DNA from: Desulfacinum hydrothermale DSM 13146
GTDB taxonomy: Bacteria > Desulfobacterota > Syntrophobacteria > Syntrophobacterales > DSM-9756
DNA length: 64,000 nt
Assembly: GCF_900176285.1 (NCBI RefSeq)
Contig: NZ_FWXF01000010.1
Location: 1 to 64,000 of the forward strand
Reading direction: 5' to 3'
Position 1 is the stretch's first letter, and every line of letters begins with the position of its first letter. The notes under the pieces were generated by a model. The model worked only from the letters and a program-made list of their open reading frames with translations. It was not told the DNA's origin and ran no database searches. Both the position numbers and the translations under genes were made by a program. This document shows, piece after piece, positions 25,641 to 34,365 of the stretch.

Positions 25641-26077
25641 GTGTTTCCTTTCTCTCCCCGTTTCCGTCACGCGATCGGCCTCCCGAAAAGGCATATCATC
25701 TTAGCCCAAAATTCCCCATTCCGCCAGAGAGCACCCGAAAAGAGACGGGCGGATCCTCTTCGTGGGCTCAGTGGCGCTCGGAAAAAAACGGCGAGGCTGG
25801 ATACAGCCGGGACCGTACCTGCCGTGGAGGTCTGTCCACGATTTGGGATGGATGGAACTTTCTGAAAACAGACACCCGTTATGATGATTCCCCAGGGAAA
25901 CTCGATGGGCGTCCTGATGCGTGTCAAAAAGGTGTGTCTGGATGCCTGGAGGAGCGGCCTCGGCTGCGATCCGCATGGTCGGAAAGGCGGCTGGTGCGAG
26001 CCGCTTGCGCGGGGGCGACCCGGCAGGTCGCCCCCGCGAACCCTACGTTTGAGGGCGATCATGCGCCATCGAGACCG
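25641..26077. other. Gap with a perfect 12-bp palindrome
   Basis: About 437 bases without a recognised gene. At 26009-26037 GCGGGGGCGACC and its complement face each other around a five-base loop. Nearly the same palindrome occurs at 36517-36545 inside another element, so this is part of a dispersed repeat. The open frames here are GC-driven and unlike any family I know. Confidence 0.55.
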
Positions 26078-26494
26078 TTAGGAATGCTCGCCGTGATGGC
26101 CGCCTTGGGACTTGGGGGCTCCTTGGTTCGGTGCGTGTTCGGTCTTGGCGGGTTGATGCTGCGCCGGGGTCTCGGCTTGGGAAGATTTCATGTGTGCCGG
26201 GCCCGTCTTTTCTGGGGCTCTTTCCTTTTGTCCCACAACCCAGGAGCCGCCCTTCCTGACCAGAGGAATCCGGGCTTCCACCTCGATGGTTCCCGTCACC
26301 TCCACCACCGCGCTGGTTTCATCCTGTTCCACTACCTTGTAGGTCAGATTGGAGGTATCCATCTCGATGCCCTTGTGCTTGGAAACGATCTGCTTTTCCA
26401 GGAAGCTCTTGGCCGCCTCCTCTGGGCCCTTCTTGGCGCACCCCGCCGCCGCAACCAATCCCACAGCCATGAGAACACACAGAAACCGCTTCAT
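26078..26494 (-). CDS. Small lipoprotein, unknown function
   Basis: A 138-residue protein with a lipoprotein signal (MKRFLCVLMAVGLVAAAGC, Cys19 as the acylated residue). Residues 27-90 form a compact alpha/beta segment ending in WVVGQKE, reminiscent of DUF4878-type or other NTF2-like lipoproteins. The C-terminal 45 residues are low-complexity, rich in A, P, H, Q and E with a histidine-rich end (GGHHGEHS), and could bind metal. A ribosome binding site (GGAAGGAGG) precedes the start. Transcribed the same way as kor but 61 bases away from korB. Confidence 0.8.
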   Translation of the reverse strand: MKRFLCVLMAVGLVAAAGCAKKGPEEAAKSFLEKQIVSKHKGIEMDTSNLTYKVVEQDETSAVVEVTGTIEVEARIPLVRKGGSWVVGQKERAPEKTGPAHMKSSQAETPAQHQPAKTEHAPNQGAPKSQGGHHGEHS

Positions 26495-26555
26495 CGTCCT
26501 TCCTCCTTCCGTTTTGGTTGTTCAAAGACCCAGCCGACCAATGGAAACTTTTGTA

Positions 26556-27422
26556 CTAATGGGCGCGGAATTTGTCGAGAAGAGAGCGAACCACGTCATT
26601 TTCCGGAAAGCCCAGGCGACCCAAGGGCTCGTTCCCCACCGCCGATCGGAAGCGGTGCCCAAAGAGGGGGCGTTCCGTTCCCCGGTATATCACCCCGGTG
26701 ACAAATCGGCCGTCTTGGCCCAACAGAAGCCGGAGGGCCGCCTCCCGGTTGGTGGGATCGTGGTCCGTAGGCACCGGCCGAAGCCTTTCCTTGTACCAGC
26801 TCACCGGGTGGGGTCCCCATGTGATGCACGGTTGGATCACCTCCACCAGGGACAGCCCCGGACACCGAACCGCCTCCACCAGCAGATCCTTGAGATGATC
26901 GGGGTCTGCCGCAAAGCCCCTGGCCACGAAGGCCCCGTCGTGCAGCACGGCCACGGCCGGCATGTTGAGCGGTGTCATCTCCACTCCGTGAACCTGGAGG
27001 CTGCGCACTTCCCCCACCGGGGTGGTGGGGGATCCCTGTCCCTTGGTGAGGGCGTAGATTTCGTTGTTGTGCACCACCACGGTCATGTTGGGGTTGCGGC
27101 GGAAGGCGTGGAGCAGGTGGTTGCCTCCCTCGCCGTAGCAGTCGCCTTCCCCGGTGGTCACCACGGTGGTGAGCGTGGGATTGGCCGCGTGAATTCCCAG
27201 GGCCACGGGGATGGCGCGGCCGTGGAGTCCGTTGAAGAAGTTGCATCGCAGGTAGTGGGGCAGCTTGGCCGCCTGGCCGATGCCCGAAACCAGGCACACC
27301 TGGTGAGGCTCCAACTGCAGATCCACGAAGGCTCTTTTCAGGGCCGTCAGGATCCCGAAGTTGGGACATCCCGGACACCATTGGATTTCCACGTCGTTTT
27401 GAAAGGGATCATGCACGTTCAT
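26556..27422 (-). CDS. korB: 2-oxoacid:ferredoxin oxidoreductase, beta subunit
   Basis: A 288-residue thiamine-diphosphate subunit. It opens with VEIQWCPGCPNFGILTALKR, and has GIGQAAKLPHYL, HGRAIPVALGIHAANP, the ThDP/Mg motif GEGDCYGEGGNHLLHAFRRN, and NNEIYALTKGQ. With the alpha subunit it oxidatively decarboxylates a 2-oxoacid (probably 2-oxoglutarate; other 2-oxoacids are possible) to the acyl-CoA, reducing ferredoxin. Reversal for CO2 fixation is possible. Its start overlaps the alpha-subunit stop by 14 bases, so the two are translationally coupled. Confidence 0.9.
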   Translation of the reverse strand: MNVHDPFQNDVEIQWCPGCPNFGILTALKRAFVDLQLEPHQVCLVSGIGQAAKLPHYLRCNFFNGLHGRAIPVALGIHAANPTLTTVVTTGEGDCYGEGGNHLLHAFRRNPNMTVVVHNNEIYALTKGQGSPTTPVGEVRSLQVHGVEMTPLNMPAVAVLHDGAFVARGFAADPDHLKDLLVEAVRCPGLSLVEVIQPCITWGPHPVSWYKERLRPVPTDHDPTNREAALRLLLGQDGRFVTGVIYRGTERPLFGHRFRSAVGNEPLGRLGFPENDVVRSLLDKFRAH

Positions 27423-29085
27423 GGTAAGCCCTCCTGATGTATCGGGCGGTGAGAGGCAACCCGTCGCTGCGAAGGATGTGTCGGTCGATGCGAAGGCCCA
27501 GGCCTTGGCCAAGGAGGGAAGCCAGTTGAGCCGTGGCGTTGTTTTCCACCGTCCAGAGCCGCGCGCCTTGCGGGAAGGTCACGGGGGCAAGAGGCCACAG
27601 TTCCGTCCAATGGAGGATGCCCACCGGCACGGCCTCCTTCCGCAGCCGGTCCACGGCCTCCAGGACCGCACCCCGCGTGGCCCCCCAGGAACAGAAGACC
27701 TCCCGCGCGTCCTCCACCCGATAGGCTTCCGGCGGTTTCATGGCCCGACACAGGTGCTGGGCCTTTCGGAGCCTTTTGGCCATCATGGCGGGAACCGTTT
27801 CGGCCAGATCCTCCGTGATGTGTCCCCACTCGTCGTGTTCGTCGCTGTCGGCGGTCACCAGGTGGTGACTCATTCCGGGGACGAGACGCGGAGAAACGCC
27901 GTCATCCGTGAGGGCGTAGCGCTTGTAGATCGTCAAGCTTTCCGGGTCGGCCAGAAAGGATTCCGGCCGGCTTCGATCCATTTCGAAATCGGTGATCGTG
28001 AACCGGGAATCGGCCAGGAACTGGTCGCTCAGCACGATCACCGGAATCTGGAACCGGTCGGCCAGATTGAAGGCACGAACCATCTTGTGAAAGGCGTCCT
28101 TGGGATCGGCTGGGGCCAAGACCGCCTTGGGAAATTCCCCGTGGCCGGCGTGGACGGCGAAGAGCAGGTCTCCCTGGGCGGTGCGGGTGGGAAGCCCCGT
28201 GGCTGGTCCGGGTCTTTGCGCCAGCACGATCACCACCGGTACCTCCGTCATTCCGGACAAGCTGATGCCTTCCACCATGAGGGCGAAGCCTCCTCCCGAG
28301 GTGGTGGTCATGGCGCGGGCTCCGGCAAAACTGGCTCCCAGAGCCATGTTGATGGCTCCGATTTCATCTTCGGCCTGTTCGCAGAAGATACCCAGTTCTT
28401 CCGATCGCTTGGCCAAGAAGGTGATCACCCCCGTGGAGGGCGTCATGGGATAGGCGGCGATGAAGCGGCACCCGGCCCGCACCGCGCCCATGGGAAGGGC
28501 TTCGTTGCCCGTCACCAGGTAGTGGGATCCGCTCCTTTTGGGGAAAGACCAGGGGCAGGCGTCTCGGCAGGCCGCATCGGCCGCATCGTATCCCAGCCGG
28601 GCCGCCTGGCGGTTGGCCTCCACCACCTCCAGGCCCTTGGCGGCGAATTCCCGGCCCAGCACCTCCTCCAAGGCGTCGCGTTCCATGCCCAGGACTCCCG
28701 CCAGGGCCCCCGCGGCGATGGTGTTGGCATAGATGACGCGCCCCAGCCTTTCTTGGGCCATGGCCTTGAACGGAACGACCATGGCCGCCTTGTCATAGGG
28801 CTCTTCCGCCAGCAGAATCCCGCCGTCTTTCAATCGGCCCGCCGCCTTTTCATAGGCCCCTTGGTTGAGGCACAAAAGGATGTCCGCTTCCCAGGTGGGC
28901 GCGTTGCAGGGGTCTTGGCGCACCCGAATGGTGTAGGTGTTCTGTCCGCCTCGGATGCGCGATTCATATTCCTGCCAGGTAAAGACGGCGTAGCCGTGGG
29001 CGCTCAAGGCATCGGCCAGCACGTCCCCGATGGTCTGGATGCCTTCGCCGGCGCTTCCGGCGATCACAAGGGTGCAGTCCAACAT
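27409..29085 (-). CDS. korA: 2-oxoacid:ferredoxin oxidoreductase, fused gamma-alpha subunit
   Basis: A 558-residue protein. The N-terminal gamma domain (about 1-190: LVIAGSAGEGIQTIGDVLAD, ESRIRGGQN) is fused to the alpha domain (about 190-558). That part contains NEALPMGAVRAGCRFIAAYP-MTPSTG, EDEIGAINMALGASFAGARA and TSGGGFALMVEGI. Such fusion is typical of KorA. No separate delta (ferredoxin-type) subunit lies nearby, so this is the two-subunit form that uses free ferredoxin. I take the ATG at 29083-29085, preceded by AAGGAG; the upstream frame runs into repeat DNA. Confidence 0.9.
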   Translation of the reverse strand: MLDCTLVIAGSAGEGIQTIGDVLADALSAHGYAVFTWQEYESRIRGGQNTYTIRVRQDPCNAPTWEADILLCLNQGAYEKAAGRLKDGGILLAEEPYDKAAMVVPFKAMAQERLGRVIYANTIAAGALAGVLGMERDALEEVLGREFAAKGLEVVEANRQAARLGYDAADAACRDACPWSFPKRSGSHYLVTGNEALPMGAVRAGCRFIAAYPMTPSTGVITFLAKRSEELGIFCEQAEDEIGAINMALGASFAGARAMTTTSGGGFALMVEGISLSGMTEVPVVIVLAQRPGPATGLPTRTAQGDLLFAVHAGHGEFPKAVLAPADPKDAFHKMVRAFNLADRFQIPVIVLSDQFLADSRFTITDFEMDRSRPESFLADPESLTIYKRYALTDDGVSPRLVPGMSHHLVTADSDEHDEWGHITEDLAETVPAMMAKRLRKAQHLCRAMKPPEAYRVEDAREVFCSWGATRGAVLEAVDRLRKEAVPVGILHWTELWPLAPVTFPQGARLWTVENNATAQLASLLGQGLGLRIDRHILRSDGLPLTARYIRRAYHERA

Positions 29086-29245
29086 ATTCGGCTCCTTTGA
29101 CTGAGAAGATGGCGGCGTTGGGAGTGGGTTGCGTTGCTTCATCCCTTTAACACGCTGGATACGCCCTGGAAAGTGGACCGTGCCAATCGTTTCCAGATGG
29201 AGGCGTTTTCGAGACGGCCTTGGGCGGATCCGCCACTTTCTTCCG

Positions 29246-29457
29246 GGAGGCTGTCTGGCAATGGCCTTTCGGCCTTTTGAAATTTCTAGCTGCTTGAAAT
29301 GTCCCTGGGCCTTGTGGCTCTTTGGGGGCCTTGCAGAGGCGGGTTCGGAACCCGACCCTGCTCCCGCAAGGCCAGGCCGACGGCGCAGCCCCAGCCGGCA
29401 GTCCCAACCTTCCGTCCGCACAGGAAGGGAACAAGCTGGACGTTCTTGGACAGGCTC
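29246..29457 (-). repeat. MITE-like element, copy B, directly after the tamB stop
   Basis: Read on the minus strand it starts GAGCCTGTCCAAGAACGTCC immediately after the TGA of tamB and ends in a complement of GGAGGCTGTCTGGCAATGGC (29246-29265). That gives imperfect terminal inverted repeats and a length of 212. It shares TTGTTCCCTTCCTGTGCGGA, CGGAAGGTTGGGACTGCC and the palindromic core GTCGGGTTCCGAACCCGCC with copies A, C and D. It occupies most of the 372-base gap between tamB and korA; the remaining 160 bases before korA show no clear promoter. Confidence 0.85.
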
Positions 29458-32400
29458 TCAATAGTCGATCCTCCATTGGACCCCCACGCCCGCACCCGTG
29501 TCTCCTCCCAACTCCGTTTCCAGGGAAATGTTGGGGGTCACCTCCACTTCCACGCCCACGCGGCCGGAGCCCTCCCCAAGGCCCTGCTCCACCTCCACGC
29601 GCACCGTATCCGAAAGGTACTTGCCCACCCCCAAGCGGGCGTTTTCCAACCCCTCGCCGGTCCCTTTGAGCTCAATGGCATCCACGCCCAGGCTGCTTCG
29701 GACCCGGTCCAACATTCCCGGCGCGTTCGTCCCGCCCGTGGCCAGGGTCTTGATGATCTTGGCCAGTCGGAGTGCTTGGAAAGGGGTGAGCTTGGAGGCG
29801 CTTCGGCCGAAGAGGATCTGGGCCAGGACCTCGTCCTGGGGGCGTTCGGGAGTGGAGGAAAGCTGGATGGCGGGCTTGGAGGCGGGGCCCGTGATGGTCA
29901 CCACCGCCGTGAGTTCCTTCAGTGCGGCTTCGGCCGTCACATCCAGCACGGGATCGGGGGGAAAGCTGCCGTGGAGATCGACCGTTCCCTGCTTCACCTG
30001 AAAGCGCTTGTTCAAAAAATCCAGGGTTCCCCGGATCGTCTGGAAGCGCCCTGTGATCATTGGCTTGGAAGTCGTTCCGGAAAGACGCACGGCGCCTTTC
30101 CATTGGGAATCCAGCCCCCAGCCGCGAACGGTGGTCCGGCGGGGAAAGTCCACCGCAAGATCCAAGCGGATCCGGGAAGGGCTTGTGGGAGAAGGGGGGC
30201 TTTCGGGCCGGGCCGAAGGGGGCGTCTTGCCTCCCACTTCCTCCACCTGGATCTCGGTCATTTCCGGCGGAAGCCGTTGGGGCAGCATGATCTGCAGGGG
30301 CTGCACGGTGAGTCGACCGCGGATCGTCATGTCCTGCATGGAACCCGATACGCTCATTTGGCCGGAGACCTTTCCAAAAACATCATCGCCATGTGTGGGG
30401 GCAAAATCTTCGAGGGTCGCTTGGATCGAGAACGGGTAGGACTGGGACGGCCCCAGCCGAGCAGTCCCCGAGCCTTTCAGGCGGCCCCCCAAGCCGTCTT
30501 GGGCCGTCAACTCCAGGATGCGGATGTGGCCCCCGGAGGCCCTGGCGGAAAGACGCAGGTCTTGGACCAAAAGTCCCAGATCCTCGTTTTCGTATCGCCC
30601 CCCATCCAGGTCCATGGTGCCGTTCACTTCCGGACGTGGCCACAATCCGGAAAGATAAAGACGGCTCCTCAGGAGGCCCGAAATGTGCTGGCGGTCCAGT
30701 TCCAGAAGGGGCGTCAGCCTTTCCAAGTCACAGGTGAGATCCGCGAAGCCCCGCAGCGGCGTGTCCCGGCGGATCCGGAAGGCGAACGGATCCAGATGGA
30801 ACCGTACGGGAAGAGAGATTTCCAGGCGGGTGGGCCCCTTGGCAAAACCGCTCACTTCGCCTCTGACCCGCAGATTTTGGGGGGTCAAAGACAAGTCCAC
30901 TTGCGCCGATGCGGCCGGTGTCGAGTCCGCATTCCACGACGGCGGTCGAAGGTCTTCGGCATTCAGGGACACCTGCACCCTGGGGCCGGCTGGCTTCGTC
31001 AAAAGACGGGCCCGCCCGTTCAGGCGCCCGTTGATCGCCGGTCCTCCCAAAAGTCGGACCAGCTTCAGGTCCAGGTCTTGGAGCCTCACCGCCGCCCTGG
31101 ATGCCCCCGGCTCCCAGACCCCCTCGGCTCGAACGGCTCCATCCCCAAGTCTCAAGGAGAATTCCGACACTTCCATGCGGTTTCCCAAGCGTTTCAGGGT
31201 CGGTGGTCGATCGAGGGAAAAGGGCATCTCCCCGAGCCGGCCGGAAAGCCGGTTCAACAAAACGTCCAGCTCTTTCGGCTTCCGCTCCACAACCCCTTGC
31301 GCCTCCACCTGGAAAGGCGCGGTGGCACGGCCCTTCCATCGCGAGGAAAAGGCCAACCGCCGGCCCTGGGCTTCCACTGCCACCCGCGCCTCGTTCACCG
31401 TTAGAGACGGCCCCTTCAGGCCGGCAGCCGCCAAACGGATCGTTCCTTCGGGGTTGCGCGCCAGACGGGTCACGTCCAGATCGCATCGTAGCGTCTGCAA
31501 GAGGAAGTCCCCGAATCCAATGGATGTGCCCGAAAGGCTGCCGCGGGCCCGGGACCCGTCTTTGCCCCGGGTGAGATCCAAACGGGCTTGGAGGCTGCCG
31601 CGCATGTCCTGGCCCACCACCTCTCCCAGCTGTTCCAGTCGCGGGACGGAAAGGGCCAAATGCCCGGAAAAGGCCATGGCGGCGGGGTTTCCCTCGAGAT
31701 TGCCTTGGACATGGGCGTCCCGAAAGCGGGCGTTCAAGCGGGAAAGATCCACCATGCCGTCTTTGGCTGCGAAACGAGCCTGAAGTATCAAGGGGCCGTG
31801 GGCGTGTTCGGCGTGCAGGGTGAGCCGGCCTTGGGGCGAGCGGGGGAGATCCGTTGCGTCCAGGTCCGCTCGAATGTGTTTCCAGTGGGCGGTCCCAAAG
31901 GCCACGTGGCTTGCTTCCAGCAAGGCCTTGAGGTGCAGGGCGTTCCAGGGGCCTTCCACGGTGCCGGAGGCCTTCAATCGTCCCGCCAGATCCTGGGGAG
32001 CCAAAAAGGAAAAACGGCCCAGGGCGGGAAGCTCCAGATCAAAGCCTGCCTCCAGACTCTGCTTTCCAAGATCCGCGGTTCCGGAAAGTTGCACGAGGCC
32101 CATATCCGGGATCTGCACTCGGGCTTCTTTCAGAACCAGCTTGCCTTCCGGAGCCAGCCGCCCGCGGGCGAAGACCTGAAGTCTCTCAAGTGCTACGGGA
32201 TTTCCGTGGGTCAAAACCAGCCGGTCGGCCTCGCCGTCCAGGTCCAGAACAAAGGACGGATAGACCTGCCTGGCCCCCAGGCCGATGCTCCAACGGCCCT
32301 GAAGGCGGACGGTCTTTCCCGAAAGTTTCGGGAGAGAAACGTTGGCAAGGGAAAGCACGGTGTCGCCCGCCAGTTCTTTCGCGTTTCCCCTCACGGTCCC

Positions 32401-33513
32401 TTCCAACAACCCCTTGCCCGAAACCGGAAGGCCCGTCAGGGAAGAAAGAACCTGTAGATCGGAAAACGCCACCTGGTAGGATGCCTCCTCCACCTTCAAG
32501 GGATCCAGGCGGACACGGCCAGCCACGTCAAGATCCAGTGCGGACGAGGTGAGCTGGAAAGAGGACAGTTCCAAGGCGCCGTCTTCCCGTCTTTGAACCC
32601 GAAGGGAAAGATTCGCCGGGAGGGCCAGGACGGGGGCCCACGGTTCCGGGAGAAGGGAGCGGGAAGGCTCCGCCGTGCCTCGGGCGGAAAGGCGAAGCGG
32701 GTGGCCGGTCCGGGGAAGATCCAAAACAAGAGAAAAACGGGCGTGCCCCAGCGCGGCAGACTGGACAGTGACCGCTCCCTCCCACCGGGAAAGATCGCCT
32801 TCCGCCTCCACCTGCGCGGTCATCTCGCCTTTGTCGGCCATGCCCAGGCGGCGCTGCACCCAGCCTGCAGGCGGTTCAAAAAATTGGAGTCGGACCGAAA
32901 GGTGAGGCGCTTCCGGTGTGAACAGGGCGTCCAGGGATAGCCGCGTGCCGGAGGCCTTCTCTCGGCCCGTTACCGTCAGGGTCGCCTCCAGCGTGCCCTC
33001 TTTCGCCTGGGACCTCACGGTTCCCTCCAGGGAGGCGCTCAGGGCCTCGCCCACCACGGGAGCGCCCAAAAAGAGGTGATCCAGGAAGAGGCGTTCCACG
33101 GTGATGGGAAAGAGGCTTTTCGGGGGGGACCAGGCCTCTGTCTTTTCCGGGGAGGAAGCGGGCTGGGATGTTTGGGGAAGGCGCAAAAGCCGAAGCCGTT
33201 CGGCTCCCAGCGCTTGCAACTGAAGACGCCCTCGGAGCAGCATCCACGGGTTCCAGTCCAGCTGCGCGTCCTTCACTTCAAGCCACGGCCCTTCCGCGTC
33301 TTCCATCCGGAGGAGTTTTACGCCCAGGGAAAAGGGGATCCAGCCGGAAAGGCCTTCCAGTTCGATCACCTGTCCGGGTTTGGAAAGCCTTTGGGATAGG
33401 GCCTTGGCTGCGAACCGCTTGGTCCCTGGAAGCTGGAGGGCACCCCAAATCGCTGCAACCAAGACCAAGGCCACACAAGGGACGAGAACGGCAAGTTTGA
33501 GAAGTGTCTTCAT
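29458..33513 (-). CDS. tamB: TamB-type translocation and assembly protein
   Basis: A 1351-residue protein. One N-terminal membrane helix (about 7-28) anchors it in the inner membrane. The rest is a very long run of repeating beta-strand-forming segments expected of the lipid-transfer-like groove of the AsmA/TamB family. The C-terminal DUF490 domain ends with GVGVQWRIDY, an outer-membrane-targeted aromatic end. TamB spans the periplasm and works with the Omp85 protein TamA in outer-membrane protein and lipid transport. The tamA-like gene lies at 34366-36192 in the same direction, with a PagL-like gene between. Length matches the family. Confidence 0.88.
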   Translation of the reverse strand: MKTLLKLAVLVPCVALVLVAAIWGALQLPGTKRFAAKALSQRLSKPGQVIELEGLSGWIPFSLGVKLLRMEDAEGPWLEVKDAQLDWNPWMLLRGRLQLQALGAERLRLLRLPQTSQPASSPEKTEAWSPPKSLFPITVERLFLDHLFLGAPVVGEALSASLEGTVRSQAKEGTLEATLTVTGREKASGTRLSLDALFTPEAPHLSVRLQFFEPPAGWVQRRLGMADKGEMTAQVEAEGDLSRWEGAVTVQSAALGHARFSLVLDLPRTGHPLRLSARGTAEPSRSLLPEPWAPVLALPANLSLRVQRREDGALELSSFQLTSSALDLDVAGRVRLDPLKVEEASYQVAFSDLQVLSSLTGLPVSGKGLLEGTVRGNAKELAGDTVLSLANVSLPKLSGKTVRLQGRWSIGLGARQVYPSFVLDLDGEADRLVLTHGNPVALERLQVFARGRLAPEGKLVLKEARVQIPDMGLVQLSGTADLGKQSLEAGFDLELPALGRFSFLAPQDLAGRLKASGTVEGPWNALHLKALLEASHVAFGTAHWKHIRADLDATDLPRSPQGRLTLHAEHAHGPLILQARFAAKDGMVDLSRLNARFRDAHVQGNLEGNPAAMAFSGHLALSVPRLEQLGEVVGQDMRGSLQARLDLTRGKDGSRARGSLSGTSIGFGDFLLQTLRCDLDVTRLARNPEGTIRLAAAGLKGPSLTVNEARVAVEAQGRRLAFSSRWKGRATAPFQVEAQGVVERKPKELDVLLNRLSGRLGEMPFSLDRPPTLKRLGNRMEVSEFSLRLGDGAVRAEGVWEPGASRAAVRLQDLDLKLVRLLGGPAINGRLNGRARLLTKPAGPRVQVSLNAEDLRPPSWNADSTPAASAQVDLSLTPQNLRVRGEVSGFAKGPTRLEISLPVRFHLDPFAFRIRRDTPLRGFADLTCDLERLTPLLELDRQHISGLLRSRLYLSGLWPRPEVNGTMDLDGGRYENEDLGLLVQDLRLSARASGGHIRILELTAQDGLGGRLKGSGTARLGPSQSYPFSIQATLEDFAPTHGDDVFGKVSGQMSVSGSMQDMTIRGRLTVQPLQIMLPQRLPPEMTEIQVEEVGGKTPPSARPESPPSPTSPSRIRLDLAVDFPRRTTVRGWGLDSQWKGAVRLSGTTSKPMITGRFQTIRGTLDFLNKRFQVKQGTVDLHGSFPPDPVLDVTAEAALKELTAVVTITGPASKPAIQLSSTPERPQDEVLAQILFGRSASKLTPFQALRLAKIIKTLATGGTNAPGMLDRVRSSLGVDAIELKGTGEGLENARLGVGKYLSDTVRVEVEQGLGEGSGRVGVEVEVTPNISLETELGGDTGAGVGVQWRIDY

Positions 33514-33577
33514 GATGATGTGGTGATTCCTGCCCCATGTCCATCACGCAGGGCAGCCGGTGGAATATGGAATACGG

Positions 33578-33797
33578 ATGACCCGTTGAGAAAGCCCGGC
33601 TTGCTCCCTTCTTGTGTGGACGGAAGGTTGGGAGGACCAGACGGGTTCGTGCGACCGGCTTGGCCATGCCTTGTAGGGGCGGGTTCGGAACCCGCCCCTA
33701 CAAGGCTGTCTGCAATCTCAAAAAGCGCCACGGGACCGGTGGAATTTCAACTGGTCAGAAAGCCACAAAAGGGCGAAAGCCATTTTCGGGCAGCCTC
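33578..33797 (+). repeat. MITE-like element, copy C, ending at the pagL stop
   Basis: About 220 bases between tamB and the PagL-like gene. It has TTGCTCCCTTCTTGTGTGGA, CGGAAGGTTGGG, and a near-perfect palindrome at 33669-33705 (18-base arms on one central base). The terminal sequence GGGCAGCCTCCTA reaches the TAG stop of the PagL-like gene (33798-33800). The left terminal repeat (GACCCGTTGAGAAAG) is diverged. The palindrome lies between tamB and its upstream gene and could form a strong hairpin in a common transcript. Confidence 0.85.
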
Positions 33798-34340
33798 CTA
33801 GGGCAAGATCCAGCGCACCTCGAAGACATGAAAATCGAGACCGGGATTGTGTTCATAGATGCCGGCGTTGGACAGATGCTGGAAGCGGTATCCCACGCTC
33901 AACCCTTTGAGGAGCTCTAGATCCACTCCCAAATCTTCCGTAAACTGGAAGGCGCCCCCCACATTCTCCCGCCCGAACACATGGTCTTCGAGAAAGGCCG
34001 GGCGCAAACCGAAAACGATGGAAACGCGCTTCCACGGTGTCTGCAGGCTCAGGGCCGGTCCCGTGGAAAAGAGTACGCGGTCTTCACCGGCGGCGCTCAA
34101 CAATCCGAAGTGGATCTCCCAGAACGTATTGAGATACCAGCCGTCCTTCCATGTCCAGTCCCAGGGCAGGGTATGAAATGCCACCAAGTCTTGGATATGA
34201 AAGGTTTCCTCCTTCTTTATGGCGGTAAATCCGGAACGGACCGCCATTCCGAACTGGAGCTTTTCCGCGGCCGGTAGGCGAGCCGGGACCAGGACCGGCA
34301 GCAAGACCGACAGGATCGCAACGCTCAGGGCCTTACGCAT
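33798..34340 (-). CDS. PagL-like lipid A 3-O-deacylase
   Basis: A 180-residue outer-membrane barrel-type protein with a signal peptide (MRKALSVAILSVLLPVLVPA, cleaved near AA). The end has the PagL motif YRFQHLSNAGIYEHNPGLDF with H155 and S157 in the catalytic arrangement H-x-S-N. The residue 12 after the serine, glutamate in Pseudomonas PagL, is aspartate here (D169), so activity is likely but not certain. PagL removes the 3-position acyl chain of lipid A in the outer membrane. It sits between the tamA-like and tamB genes and follows tamA by 25 bases, so it is probably cotranscribed with it. The ATG at 34340 is preceded by GGAGGT. Confidence 0.8.
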   Translation of the reverse strand: MRKALSVAILSVLLPVLVPARLPAAEKLQFGMAVRSGFTAIKKEETFHIQDLVAFHTLPWDWTWKDGWYLNTFWEIHFGLLSAAGEDRVLFSTGPALSLQTPWKRVSIVFGLRPAFLEDHVFGRENVGGAFQFTEDLGVDLELLKGLSVGYRFQHLSNAGIYEHNPGLDFHVFEVRWILP

Positions 34341-34365
34341 CGAAACCTCCATACATACGGGAACC

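Noticed and set aside
25667-26062. 131-residue minus-strand ORF before gspG
   Set aside because: Partly overlaps the gspG upstream region and a palindromic repeat, with no recognisable domain or start signal.
29150-29210. A sigma-54 promoter (TTGGCACGG-like) before korA on the minus strand
   Set aside because: TGGCAC is present but the -12 half is missing at the required spacing.
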